DNA of 6,016 nt, taken from Weeksellaceae bacterium. Lineage in GTDB: Bacteria; Bacteroidota; Bacteroidia; Flavobacteriales; Weeksellaceae. The notes beneath the pieces were generated by a model that did no database searches, was not told where the DNA came from, and saw nothing but the letters and a program-made list of their open reading frames with translations. A program made the position numbers and the translations under genes. The stretch is taken from contig JAQVDG010000140.1 in NCBI GenBank assembly GCA_028698395.1, positions 1-6,016 on the forward strand. Direction: 5' to 3'. Numbering within the stretch: the first letter of the stretch is position 1; the number at the start of each line of letters is the position of its first letter. Positions 1 through 6,016 of the stretch are shown piece after piece.

Positions 1-329
1 TTAGCTGCAGTTGCTACGCGCATACCAACATTTCCTGCCAATGCAGAAAATATGGCTCCAATGATAAACGCCGGAACTATCAGCCAACTGGTTGTGTCAA
101 CAACTCGTGAAATTCCAAATAGAGCCAATGAAGCTACTGCCACGAAAATTAATAACAAACGATATTCTGCGGATAAAAATGCCAAAGCACCGTCTTGGAT
201 GTTTTTGGAAATGCTCTGCATTCGTTCATTTCCGGCATCTTGTTTATTTACCCACATGAACTTAAACCCCATCATCAATAATCCTACAATCGATAGAATT
301 ACCGGTATCCATAAAGATATTTCTTTCAT
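1..329 (-). CDS. hppA: Membrane-bound ion-translocating pyrophosphatase, N-terminal part (cut by window edge)
   Basis: This is the first 109 codons of an integral membrane pyrophosphatase, an enzyme that couples hydrolysis of pyrophosphate to pumping of Na+ and/or H+ across the cytoplasmic membrane. The start is the ATG at 329-327, which gives MKEISLWIPVILS. A first hydrophobic helix spans about residues 4-26. It is followed by the family-typical segment with DAGNERM (31-37), the I-x3-I-QDGA stretch and AFLSAEY (50-56). Two more hydrophobic helices lie at about 57-73 and 82-106, and the read ends in AGNVGMRVATAA (98-109), a well conserved family block. Complete family members usually have about 650-800 residues, so more than four fifths of the gene lies outside the window, including the pyrophosphate-binding and ion-gate residues. 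Na+ versus H+ specificity and K+ dependence therefore cannot be judged. A well-formed promoter lies just upstream. No sign of damage is seen in the visible part. Confidence 0.93.
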   Translation of the reverse strand, partial: MKEISLWIPVILSIVGLLMMGFKFMWVNKQDAGNERMQSISKNIQDGALAFLSAEYRLLLIFVAVASLALFGISRVVDTTSWLIVPAFIIGAIFSALAGNVGMRVATAA

Positions 330-360
330 ACTATTTATATTGTGAAAATTTTAACAAATG

Positions 361-390
361 CAAATATACTATATTCCTTTTATTTCAAAA
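361..390 (-). promoter_or_regulatory. Bacteroidota-type promoter for hppA
   Basis: On the minus strand a TTTTG element (390-386) is followed, 17 bases later, by TATATTTG (368-361), an exact match to the Bacteroidota -7 consensus TAnnTTTG. This predicts a transcription start near 357 and a leader of about 28 bases before the hppA ATG at 329. It is the best-formed promoter in the window, with both elements present. No ribosome binding site is visible, as is usual in this phylum. Confidence 0.65.
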
Positions 391-454
391 GAAATAAAAA
401 TTTTATTCATTCCTATACAAATGAATCATTCAAAAAAAGACCGAAAAGCGTGAA

Positions 455-475
455 CAAACGTTAATTATACGTTTG
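455..475 (-). repeat. Perfect 7-bp inverted repeat just after the acidic-protein gene; possible weak terminator
   Basis: CAAACGT (455-461) and ACGTTTG (469-475) are exact reverse complements around a 7-base loop. The repeat begins 6 bases past the stop codon of the 482-976 gene. On the minus strand the hairpin is not followed at once by T residues; the nearest T-run (438-432) comes about 16 bases later. It could be a weak or processed 3' end, or a protein-binding palindrome upstream of the hppA promoter. The sequence alone does not decide. Confidence 0.35.
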
Positions 476-481
476 AAAAGT

Positions 482-976
482 TTATTCGTTATCCTCTGAT
501 TTGAAATTCGAGAAAGCACATTCAAGTTCAAAAGGAATATAACCATCGCTTTCGTTTACAAAATCCTGTACTTTTCCTTTCCATTTTAGACAAAGAGTTC
601 CGGATTTGTCTTTGAAGAAAGAAAGTTCATTTTCATCAGATTCGAAGTTTTCATCCGAAAAATTCAAATTGGTATAAAAATATTCTTCCAATTCACCTTC
701 TTCATCTTCAATTTCTACGTAACTGTACGGAATTTTAATACTATTTCCTGCTAACTCATGAATGTTTTTGAATGTGACCGGAAAATCATCAATGGATAAA
801 ATGACTTGTGGGAAATCATTTTGAAGAGAATCTTCTTCAAGGTGATCCAATTCTTCAGTAGAAAAAATTTCAACCAACAAATGGTACTTTTGACCTGAAT
901 AAATCACTTTGCAAAAACATTTTTCAATGTAATAAGTAAAGGTTTCTTCCGGATGGAAGAACTTGATTGTTTTCAT
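482..976 (-). CDS. Acidic, arginine-free protein of unknown function (164 aa)
   Basis: I do not recognise this family. The ATG at 976-974 is the natural start, as it follows a candidate promoter and a short leader. The product is strongly acidic: I count about 37 Asp/Glu against 13 Lys and no Arg, so the net charge is near -24. There is a dense acidic stretch at about residues 88-98 (EIEDEEGELEE) and further acidic patches at 108-117 and at the C-terminus (SEDNE). There is no signal peptide, lipobox or membrane segment, so a soluble cytoplasmic protein is likely. Alternating hydrophobic and polar residues (for example 31-38, 57-63, 84-90, 127-133) suggest a mainly beta fold. The four cysteines are C20, C22, C129 and C153; only C20/C22 are close together, so a metal site is not evident. 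The block LKWKGKVQDF (130-139), followed by PFELECAF (148-155), looks like a conserved domain end. Base composition and codon use resemble the neighbours. It lies between hppA and a response regulator with gaps of over 130 bases on both sides, so it is probably transcribed alone. Confidence 0.8.
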   Translation of the reverse strand: MKTIKFFHPEETFTYYIEKCFCKVIYSGQKYHLLVEIFSTEELDHLEEDSLQNDFPQVILSIDDFPVTFKNIHELAGNSIKIPYSYVEIEDEEGELEEYFYTNLNFSDENFESDENELSFFKDKSGTLCLKWKGKVQDFVNESDGYIPFELECAFSNFKSEDNE

Positions 977-1004
977 TAGGACGCTTAAATCTGATAATTT
1001 TGGG

Positions 1005-1034
1005 CGAATATAATAAGACTTCTTTGATTAACAA
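1005..1034 (-). promoter_or_regulatory. Candidate promoter for the acidic-protein gene
   Basis: The minus strand has TATATTCG (1012-1005), one mismatch from the TAnnTTTG -7 consensus, with TTG (1034-1032) 19 bases upstream of it. The predicted transcription start is near 1001, leaving a leader of about 25 bases before the ATG at 976. The spacing and the position between the upstream gene's candidate terminator and this start are reasonable. The single mismatch and the AT-rich background keep confidence moderate. Confidence 0.4.
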
Positions 1035-1072
1035 AAAACAGAGGAAATTTTTGTGCAATTTACTTTTTTTAT

Positions 1073-1093
1073 AAAAACTATATTTCAATATAG
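1073..1093 (-). terminator. Candidate intrinsic terminator after the response regulator gene
   Basis: On the minus strand, CTATATT and AATATAG (1093-1078) form a 6-7 bp hairpin with a very short loop. TTTTT (1077-1073) follows immediately, 16 bases past the response regulator's stop codon. The stem is almost all A-T pairs, so it is weaker than a classical terminator, but its position and T-run fit the end of the anmK-regulator unit. Confidence 0.45.
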
Positions 1094-1109
1094 GGGTTTA
1101 TAATCAACT

Positions 1110-1763
1110 TTAAATCAGCTTATTATCCTTTGCTTTTTGAATAGCTTCTAATTTATTGTGTACCTGTAATTTTTTATAAATATTCTCTGTATGCTTTCGG
1201 ACGGTACTGGGCGAAATAATTAAATTTTCAGCAATCACAGTATAACTCAATCCTTTGCTCAATTGTTCCAACACATCAATTTCACGAGCTGATAATTCAA
1301 TTTTTTCTTTTTCCTCTTGCTGAATTTCAAACGAAATCGGATTTCGAAGTAATTTCAAGGTTTTCAATGCAATAGAAGGAGTCATTGCAGCACCGCCTTC
1401 CAAAGTTTCTTTAATTCCATTATACAGACCTTGTGGGTCGATTTCTTTCAGTAAATAACCATCTGCCCCGGCTTTAATTGAATTAAAAACATTTTCATCG
1501 GTATCAAAAACGGTCAACATGACAACTTTAATTTGCGGATAACGGTTTTTCACCTCAGTTGTTGCTGCTATTCCGTTCATTTGAGGCATTTCAATATCCA
1601 TTAAAATCAAATCTACTAATGCGTCTTTTTCTAATTTTTGCAATAAATCTTTTCCATTTACAGCAGTAAACTTCAAAACTAAATCATCAAAAAAAGATAA
1701 TTTTTCCTCTATCACTCTGGTTAAGAAATAATTATCATCTACTATGGCTATCCGAATCTTCAC
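1110..1763 (-). CDS. NarL/FixJ-family response regulator (REC + LuxR-type HTH), GTG start
   Basis: This is a 217-residue two-component response regulator: a phospho-receiver domain controlling a DNA-binding output domain. In the receiver (about 1-120) the acidic pair D9-D10, the phospho-acceptor D56 (in LILMDIEMP), T84 and K106 (in GYLLKE) are all present, so it should be phosphorylatable. The LuxR-type helix-turn-helix covers about 154-217, with LSAREIDVLEQLSKGLS (157-173) and the recognition region SPSTVRKHTENIYKKL (184-199). The length is normal for the family. The start codon is GTG at 1763-1761. The ATG two bases upstream is in another frame and is followed at once by TGA, and the reading frame is closed upstream by the stop codon of anmK. 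The gene begins 9 bases after anmK and in the same frame, so the two are probably co-transcribed and translationally coupled. No histidine kinase is present in the window, so its partner, signal and targets are unknown. Confidence 0.93.
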   Translation of the reverse strand: MKIRIAIVDDNYFLTRVIEEKLSFFDDLVLKFTAVNGKDLLQKLEKDALVDLILMDIEMPQMNGIAATTEVKNRYPQIKVVMLTVFDTDENVFNSIKAGADGYLLKEIDPQGLYNGIKETLEGGAAMTPSIALKTLKLLRNPISFEIQQEEKEKIELSAREIDVLEQLSKGLSYTVIAENLIISPSTVRKHTENIYKKLQVHNKLEAIQKAKDNKLI

Positions 1764-1772
1764 ATGCCAAAT

Positions 1773-2834
1773 TTACGAATTTTCATTTACTACACATCCA
1801 CTACAATGGTTCTTTTTAGCTCCGGTAACTGAACTAAGTACATTTACTTGATTTTCAAGCCGTAATAGACCCAACAATCCGAAAATTAAAGCTTCTTTGT
1901 ATTCAATTATTTTCTTTTCCGGAAGATGAACTTGTGCTTTAGTTTGGCTTTTAATCAAGTGAAGCAAATAAGAATTATAAGCTCCACCGCCCGTTATCAG
2001 GACATTTTTTATTGAATTTTCATTTAAACCCCGACAAATTTGATACGAAATATGCTGACTAAAAGTTGCTAACCAATCACAAACCGACAAATCAAAAGAA
2101 TCCAATAAGGGTAAAATGAAACGGTTTGACCATTCTACTCCCAACGATTTCGGTGGAATTTGACCATAAAAATCCAACTCATTTAATTTTAAAAATAAAA
2201 CTTCATTCACTTGTCCCGACTGAGCCAATTCTCCATTTTCATCATATAATTTTCCTTCTTTTCCGGCTAAATAATTCAGAACAATATTAACCGGACAAAT
2301 ATCAAAAGCTATTCGTTCTCCCTTTTTTTCAAAAGAAATATTAGAAAATCCACCTAAATTCAAACAAGCGTCATATATGGAAAATAAAAACCGATCACCT
2401 ATCGGTACCAAAGGCGCACCTTGACCACCCAATAAAACATCTTTCGTTCTAAAATCATAAACGGTTTTAATTCCGGTTTCCAAAGCGATGGCTTGTCCAT
2501 TTCCGATTTGGAGTGTATATTTTTCTTTGGGATTATGAAAAACAGTATGACCATGTGATGCAATGAAATCCAAATTGGAAATTTGATGTTCTTTTATAAA
2601 ATCAGCTACTTTTTTAGCAATTAAAAATCCATAATCCACATCTAATTTAATTAATTCCTCACCTGAAAGATGAATAGATTTCTTAAGTTTTGAATTCCAT
2701 TCTTCCGAATAAGGAACGGTTGCTGTTTTTATTAATTCAAATGTAATTTCAGGATAAGTAAATCGAATATAAGCTATGTCCAAACCATCCAAAGAAGTCC
2801 CTGACATTAATCCTAAACAATGATAAATTTTCAT
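1773..2834 (-). CDS. anmK: Anhydro-N-acetylmuramic acid kinase
   Basis: AnmK phosphorylates 1,6-anhydro-N-acetylmuramic acid with ATP while opening the anhydro ring, giving MurNAc-6-phosphate in the cytoplasm as part of peptidoglycan recycling. Family blocks appear in order: GLMSGTSLDGLD (8-19, phosphate binding), SHGHTVFHNP (93-102), LQIGNG (109-114), DFRTKDVLLGGQGAPLVP (127-144), LNLGGFSNI (158-166), FDICPVN (177-183, where D178 aligns with the catalytic aspartate), TGGGAYN (281-287) and a closing VTGAKKNH (336-343). The chosen start is the ATG at 2834, giving MKIYHCLGLMSGTSLDG and 353 residues, close to the 369 of the E. coli enzyme. An in-frame ATG at 2885 would add 17 residues, [17 protein letters not shown], which the family lacks and which would cover the likely glyA promoter. 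It is divergent from glyA and directly upstream of a response regulator. The catalytic block reads DICPVN rather than the DxGPGN of proteobacterial enzymes. The fold-defining motifs are otherwise intact, so it is probably active. Confidence 0.95.
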   Translation of the reverse strand: MKIYHCLGLMSGTSLDGLDIAYIRFTYPEITFELIKTATVPYSEEWNSKLKKSIHLSGEELIKLDVDYGFLIAKKVADFIKEHQISNLDFIASHGHTVFHNPKEKYTLQIGNGQAIALETGIKTVYDFRTKDVLLGGQGAPLVPIGDRFLFSIYDACLNLGGFSNISFEKKGERIAFDICPVNIVLNYLAGKEGKLYDENGELAQSGQVNEVLFLKLNELDFYGQIPPKSLGVEWSNRFILPLLDSFDLSVCDWLATFSQHISYQICRGLNENSIKNVLITGGGAYNSYLLHLIKSQTKAQVHLPEKKIIEYKEALIFGLLGLLRLENQVNVLSSVTGAKKNHCSGCVVNENS

Positions 2835-2849
2835 AAAAACATTAAAACG

Positions 2850-2857
2850 TAAATCTA
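2850..2857 (-). promoter_or_regulatory. Weak candidate -7 box for anmK
   Basis: TAGATTTA on the minus strand has seven of eight positions of TAnnTTTG (the last base differs). It lies 15 bases before the anmK ATG at 2834. No -33 element at a convincing distance is seen, so this is only a plausible candidate inside the 66-base divergent gap. Confidence 0.22.
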
Positions 2858-2869
2858 ACAAAAAATCCT

Positions 2870-2877
2870 TACTTTTG
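2870..2877 (+). promoter_or_regulatory. Candidate -7 box for glyA
   Basis: TACTTTTG matches the Bacteroidota -7 consensus TAnnTTTG exactly and ends 23 bases before the glyA ATG, predicting a leader of about 20 bases. No TTG-type -33 element lies 17-20 bases upstream. The predicted leader is too short to hold a glycine or tetrahydrofolate riboswitch, and none is seen. Confidence 0.42.
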
Positions 2878-2900
2878 GGCATCAAAAAAAATTAGAAATA

Positions 2901-4172
2901 ATGGCACAGGATATTATTTTCGATTTAATCGAAGACGAAAGAGAAAGACAAACAATAGGTTTGGAATTAATCGCTTCTGAAAATTATGTGAGCGATAACG
3001 TAATGAGAGCAGCCGGTTCAATTTTGACCAATAAATATGCAGAAGGTTATCCGGGAAAAAGATATTACGGAGGTTGCGAAGTAGTGGACGAAATTGAAAC
3101 TTTAGCAATTGAGCGTTTAAAACATTTATTTAATGCTGAATATGCCAATGTTCAGCCACACAGCGGCTCACAAGCTAATGCTTCTGTTTATTTAGCTTGT
3201 TTAAAACCGGGTGACAAAATCATGGGATTGGATTTATCACATGGCGGACATTTAACTCATGGCTCACCGGTAAGTTCTTCCGGAAAACTGTATCAAACCT
3301 GCTTTTACGGAGTTGACAAAGAAACCGGAACAATCGACTATGAAGCAATGCGTCAAATCGCTTTAAAAGAAAAACCTAAAATGATTATTTGCGGTGCTTC
3401 TGCTTATGCAAGAGATATGGATTTTAAGAAATTCAGAGAAGTAGCCGATGAAATAGGTGCTTTATTATTAGCGGATATTGCTCATCCGGCCGGATTAATA
3501 GCAAGAGGAATTTTAAGCGACCCTATTCCACATTGTCATTTTGTAACTTCTACCACACACAAAACTTTAAGAGGACCGAGAGGAGGTGTAATTATGATGG
3601 GGAAAGATTTTGAAAATCCTTGGGGAGAAGCAACGCCAAAAGGAGAAGTAAAAATGATGTCTAATTTATTAAATATGGCAGTGTTTCCGGGAACTCAAGG
3701 AGGTCCATTGGAACACGTTATTGCAGCAAAAGCTGTTGCTTTTGAAGAAGCTCTTTCTGATGGATATATGAATTACGTCATTCAATTAACCAAAAATGCA
3801 CAAGCTTTGGCTAAAGCAATGATTGGAAACGGTTACAATTTGGTTTCAGGTGGAACCGATAATCATTTAATGTTAATTGATTTGAGAAATAAAAATATCA
3901 CGGGTCGAGAAGCTGAAAACACTTTGGTAAAAGCCGATATTACTTGCAACAAAAACATGGTTCCTTTCGATGACAAATCACCGTTTACTACATCAGGAAT
4001 TCGTTTGGGAACTGCTGCTATCACAACACGCGGTTTAAAAGAAAATGATATGGCAATTGTTGCTGATTTAATTGACGAAGCCTTAATGAACAAGGACAAT
4101 GACACAATTTTAGATGCCGTTGCCGACAAAGTAAATGAAATGATGGAAGGACTGCCTTTGTTTCAATGGTAA
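2901..4172 (+). CDS. glyA: Serine hydroxymethyltransferase
   Basis: GlyA is a cytoplasmic PLP enzyme. It interconverts serine plus tetrahydrofolate with glycine plus 5,10-methylene-tetrahydrofolate, supplying one-carbon units for purines, thymidylate and methionine. The protein has 423 residues, the usual bacterial length (417 in E. coli), and is complete. Visible family blocks are [12 protein letters not shown] (23-34), [17 protein letters not shown] (44-60, with substrate-site Y46 and E48), HSGSQANA (87-94), [12 protein letters not shown] (111-122), ADIAHPAGL (191-199, PLP-contacting D192 and H195), [13 protein letters not shown] (217-229, with K221 forming the PLP Schiff base), [11 protein letters not shown] (262-272), SGGTDNHL (316-323) and [14 protein letters not shown] (365-378, with R368 binding the substrate carboxylate). 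No key residue is missing. The ATG at 2901 gives [10 protein letters not shown], a normal N-terminus, preceded by an A-rich leader rather than a Shine-Dalgarno sequence. It is transcribed alone, divergent from anmK, and closed by a strong terminator. Confidence 0.98.
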   Translation: MAQDIIFDLIEDERERQTIGLELIASENYVSDNVMRAAGSILTNKYAEGYPGKRYYGGCEVVDEIETLAIERLKHLFNAEYANVQPHSGSQANASVYLACLKPGDKIMGLDLSHGGHLTHGSPVSSSGKLYQTCFYGVDKETGTIDYEAMRQIALKEKPKMIICGASAYARDMDFKKFREVADEIGALLLADIAHPAGLIARGILSDPIPHCHFVTSTTHKTLRGPRGGVIMMGKDFENPWGEATPKGEVKMMSNLLNMAVFPGTQGGPLEHVIAAKAVAFEEALSDGYMNYVIQLTKNAQALAKAMIGNGYNLVSGGTDNHLMLIDLRNKNITGREAENTLVKADITCNKNMVPFDDKSPFTTSGIRLGTAAITTRGLKENDMAIVADLIDEALMNKDNDTILDAVADKVNEMMEGLPLFQW

Positions 4173-4197
4173 TTCATTCAAAATAATAAATAATTGG

Positions 4198-4229
4198 AAA
4201 ACTCTCGATTTAAAGTTGAGAGTTTTTTT
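4198..4229 (+). terminator. Strong intrinsic terminator after glyA
   Basis: AAAACTCTC (4198-4206) pairs with GAGAGTTTT (4218-4226) in a 9-bp stem. A G-T and an A-T pair can extend it inward, leaving a loop around TTTAAAG. The 3' arm runs into an unbroken T-tract to 4229. It begins 25 bases after the glyA stop codon and separates glyA from the ABC-F gene. On the minus strand an A/T-rich flank also follows, but there is no minus-strand gene to the right that would use it. Confidence 0.85.
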
Positions 4230-4290
4230 ATGTTCCTTCTCTAATTTGATTTTATTTTGTAGGAATAATCCGGCTCTAAAAATAAACTTA

Positions 4291-4298
4291 TATTTTTG
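4291..4298 (+). promoter_or_regulatory. -7 box of the ABC-F gene, placed almost at the start codon
   Basis: TATTTTTG fits TAnnTTTG exactly and ends only 4 bases before the ATG at 4303. If the box sits at its usual place, centred near -7, transcription would begin at or next to the A of the start codon. No convincing -33 element at the normal spacing is seen; the nearest TTG (4257-4259) is 31 bases upstream of the box. Confidence 0.45.
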
Positions 4299-4302
4299 CG
4301 CC

Positions 4303-6016
4303 ATGTTATTAGTTCAGAATTTAGGCGTTCACTTCGCAGGAAATTATTTATTTGACAATGTTTCTTTTCGGATTAACAAAGGAAACCGAGTAGGTTTGGC
4401 AGGTAAAAACGGTGCCGGAAAATCAACTTTACTAAAAATCTTAGCCAAAAAACAAGATTCCGATGAAGGAGATGTTATTCATGAAGGCGAAGTAAGTGTT
4501 GGTTTTTTAACCCAAGATATTGATTTTGAAAAAGGAAGAACGGTTTGGGAAGAAGCCGGAAGAGCTTTTGAACAATTGAATAAAATTCAGAAAAAAATTG
4601 ACGAAACCAATCAACAATTAAGTGAAAGAACCGATTATGAAAGCGATGAATATGCTAAATTAATCGAAGATATTACACATTTAACTGAGCGTTTTTCTCT
4701 TTTGGGCGGTTACACTAAAGATGCCGAAATGGAAAAAATCTTAATGGGACTTGGTTTCAAATCAGAAGATTTCCATCGTCCAACCGATGAGTTTTCAGGA
4801 GGATGGCGTATGCGGATTGAATTAGCAAAATTACTTTTACAAAAACACGATGTACTTCTTTTAGACGAACCAACCAACCATTTGGACATTGATTCAATTT
4901 TGTGGTTAGAAGAATTTTTACAAGATTATCCGGGTGCAGTTGTTTTAGTTTCGCACGACAAACAATTTTTGGATAATGTAACCAATCGGACTTTGGAAAT
5001 TGCCAATAAACAAATTCATGATTACAAAGCCAATTATTCAAAATACATTGAACTTCGGAAAGAAAGAAGAGAAAAATTAGAACAAGCTCAAAAAAATCAA
5101 GAACAACAAATTAAACATACCGAACAACTCATCGAAAAATTCAGAGCCAAAGCTTCCAAAGCTTCCATGGCACAATCTTTAATTAAAAAATTAGATAAAA
5201 TCGACCGGATTGAAGTCGAAAATGAGGATGTTCACCGAATGAATATTCGTTTTTCAACGGCTGTAACACCCGGAAAAATTATTTTTGAATTAGAAAATGT
5301 TGGAAAAGCGTACGGAAACAAACAAATTTTTGATGGAGTTTCTTTTTATGTTAACCGAGGTGAAAAAATCGCTTTTGTAGGTCAAAACGGACAAGGAAAA
5401 ACCACTTTAGCTCGTACCATGGTTGACGGTTTGGAACATTCCGGGTCAATTAAAATCGGGCACAATGTTGAAGTTGGGTATTTTGCTCAAAATCAAGCTG
5501 ATGCTCTAAATGAAAAATGGACAGTTCAGGAAGAAGCAGAATACGCTTCAACAGAAGAAACCCGAAAACAAGTCCGTGATGTATTGGGTGCTTTTCTTTT
5601 CAGAGGTGAAGAAGTTGAGAAAAAAGTTTCTGTTTTATCGGGAGGAGAAAGAAATCGTTTGGCTCTTGCCAAATTAATGCTTAAACCTTTCAATGTTTTG
5701 GTCATGGACGAACCAACCAACCATCTTGATATTCAATCCAAAGAAACTTTAAAATTAGCACTCAAAAACTTTGACGGAACTTTGATTTTGGTTTCGCATG
5801 ACCGTGAGTTTTTAGATGGTTTGGCTGATAAAGTTTTTGAATTTAAAAATGGAATTGTCAAAGAATTTTTGGGTGGAATCAATGATTATTTATCCGAACG
5901 AAAAGTCAGAAGCTTCCGTGAAATCGAGAAAGTAGAAAATTCTTCTGCCTTAAAACCAACGAATTCTAAACAAAATGAAAATACTTTATTTAGTCGGGAA
6001 AAACAAAAAGAACAAA
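4303..6016 (+). CDS. ABC-F family ATPase, YheS-like (3' end cut by window edge)
   Basis: This is a soluble ABC-F protein: two ATP-binding cassettes in one chain and no membrane domain, a class that acts on ribosomes. The window holds 571 codons with no stop. Cassette 1 has Walker A GKNGAGKST (34-42), Q-loop Q71, signature FSGGWRMR (164-171), Walker B LLLDEPTNHLD (185-195) and switch H218. The linker (about 240-325) is a charged helical pair with FRAKASKASMAQS (280-292), the tRNA-facing linker characteristic of ABC-F proteins. Cassette 2 has GQNGQGKTT (360-368), Q396, signature LSGGERNR (445-452), Walker B VMDEPTNHLD (467-476) and H499. Both catalytic glutamates (E189, E470) are present, so both sites should hydrolyse ATP. 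The FSGGWRMR signature together with the FRAKASKA linker resembles E. coli YheS more than EttA or Uup. After residue 540 a charged, Lys/Glu-rich tail begins, likely the start of the C-terminal coiled coil. A role in antibiotic resistance cannot be excluded but nothing supports it. The N-terminus MLLVQNLGVHFAG is family-typical, which fixes the ATG at 4303. Confidence 0.94.
   Translation, partial: MLLVQNLGVHFAGNYLFDNVSFRINKGNRVGLAGKNGAGKSTLLKILAKKQDSDEGDVIHEGEVSVGFLTQDIDFEKGRTVWEEAGRAFEQLNKIQKKIDETNQQLSERTDYESDEYAKLIEDITHLTERFSLLGGYTKDAEMEKILMGLGFKSEDFHRPTDEFSGGWRMRIELAKLLLQKHDVLLLDEPTNHLDIDSILWLEEFLQDYPGAVVLVSHDKQFLDNVTNRTLEIANKQIHDYKANYSKYIELRKERREKLEQAQKNQEQQIKHTEQLIEKFRAKASKASMAQSLIKKLDKIDRIEVENEDVHRMNIRFSTAVTPGKIIFELENVGKAYGNKQIFDGVSFYVNRGEKIAFVGQNGQGKTTLARTMVDGLEHSGSIKIGHNVEVGYFAQNQADALNEKWTVQEEAEYASTEETRKQVRDVLGAFLFRGEEVEKKVSVLSGGERNRLALAKLMLKPFNVLVMDEPTNHLDIQSKETLKLALKNFDGTLILVSHDREFLDGLADKVFEFKNGIVKEFLGGINDYLSERKVRSFREIEKVENSSALKPTNSKQNENTLFSREKQKEQ

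Noticed and set aside
52..345. Plus-strand open frame of 97 codons
   Set aside because: It lies over the minus-strand hppA N-terminus, whose translation matches a known family; the plus-strand product has no recognisable features.
1763..1765. ATG as an alternative start for the response regulator
   Set aside because: It is in a different frame and is followed directly by TGA; the in-frame GTG at 1763 gives the expected MKIRIAIVDD receiver N-terminus.
2914..3108. Minus-strand open frame within glyA
   Set aside because: It is antisense to a complete, well-conserved SHMT gene and has no promoter, family resemblance or sensible composition.
4173..4302. Possible small RNA or riboswitch between glyA and the ABC-F gene
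   Set aside because: Apart from the glyA terminator and the -7 box, I see no further stable hairpin or known riboswitch core in these 130 bases.
3863..4304. Two minus-strand open frames over the glyA 3' end and terminator
   Set aside because: They overlap glyA and run across its strong terminator hairpin; the products look like random antisense translations.
4757..5720. Minus-strand open frames within the ABC-F gene
   Set aside because: They are antisense to both conserved ATPase cassettes, with no independent support.
4864..5724. Direct repeat of 18 bases (4864-4881 and 5707-5724)
   Set aside because: Both copies encode the Walker B motif DEPTNH of the two duplicated ATPase cassettes, so this is protein-level conservation and not a mobile or recombinational repeat.

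Overview
The window reads as a core-chromosome segment from a member of the Bacteroidota, most likely Flavobacteriia. The DNA is AT-rich, no gene has a clear Shine-Dalgarno sequence, several starts are preceded by the Bacteroidota-type -7 box TAnnTTTG, and the proteins look flavobacterial. Genus and species cannot be fixed from this sequence. I see no tRNA, rRNA, CRISPR array, insertion sequence, phage gene or attachment site, and no gene-free stretch reaches 300 bases.

Layout: four genes lie on the minus strand in the left half and two on the plus strand in the right half. From the left edge these are the N-terminal part of a membrane-bound ion-pumping pyrophosphatase (hppA, 1-329, cut by the edge); a very acidic, arginine-free protein of unknown function (482-976); a NarL/LuxR-type response regulator with a GTG start (1110-1763); and anhydro-N-acetylmuramic acid kinase (anmK, 1773-2834). 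Then, divergently, come serine hydroxymethyltransferase (glyA, 2901-4172) and an ABC-F ATPase of the YheS-like branch (4303 to the right edge, incomplete at its C-terminus).

Transcription, as inferred: hppA and the acidic protein each have their own candidate promoter. anmK and the response regulator are only 9 bases apart and probably form one operon, closed by an AT-rich hairpin with a T-run at 1073-1093. anmK and glyA diverge from a 66-base gap, and glyA ends at a strong intrinsic terminator (4198-4229). The ABC-F gene has a -7 box so close to its ATG that its mRNA may be leaderless.

The functions are mostly housekeeping: pyrophosphate-driven ion pumping, cell-wall sugar recycling, one-carbon/glycine metabolism and ribosome-associated ATPase activity. 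I found no convincing evidence of a new multi-gene system. The points most worth a second look are the orphan response regulator sitting in the same reading frame directly behind anmK, the possibly leaderless ABC-F transcript, and the unrecognised acidic protein.
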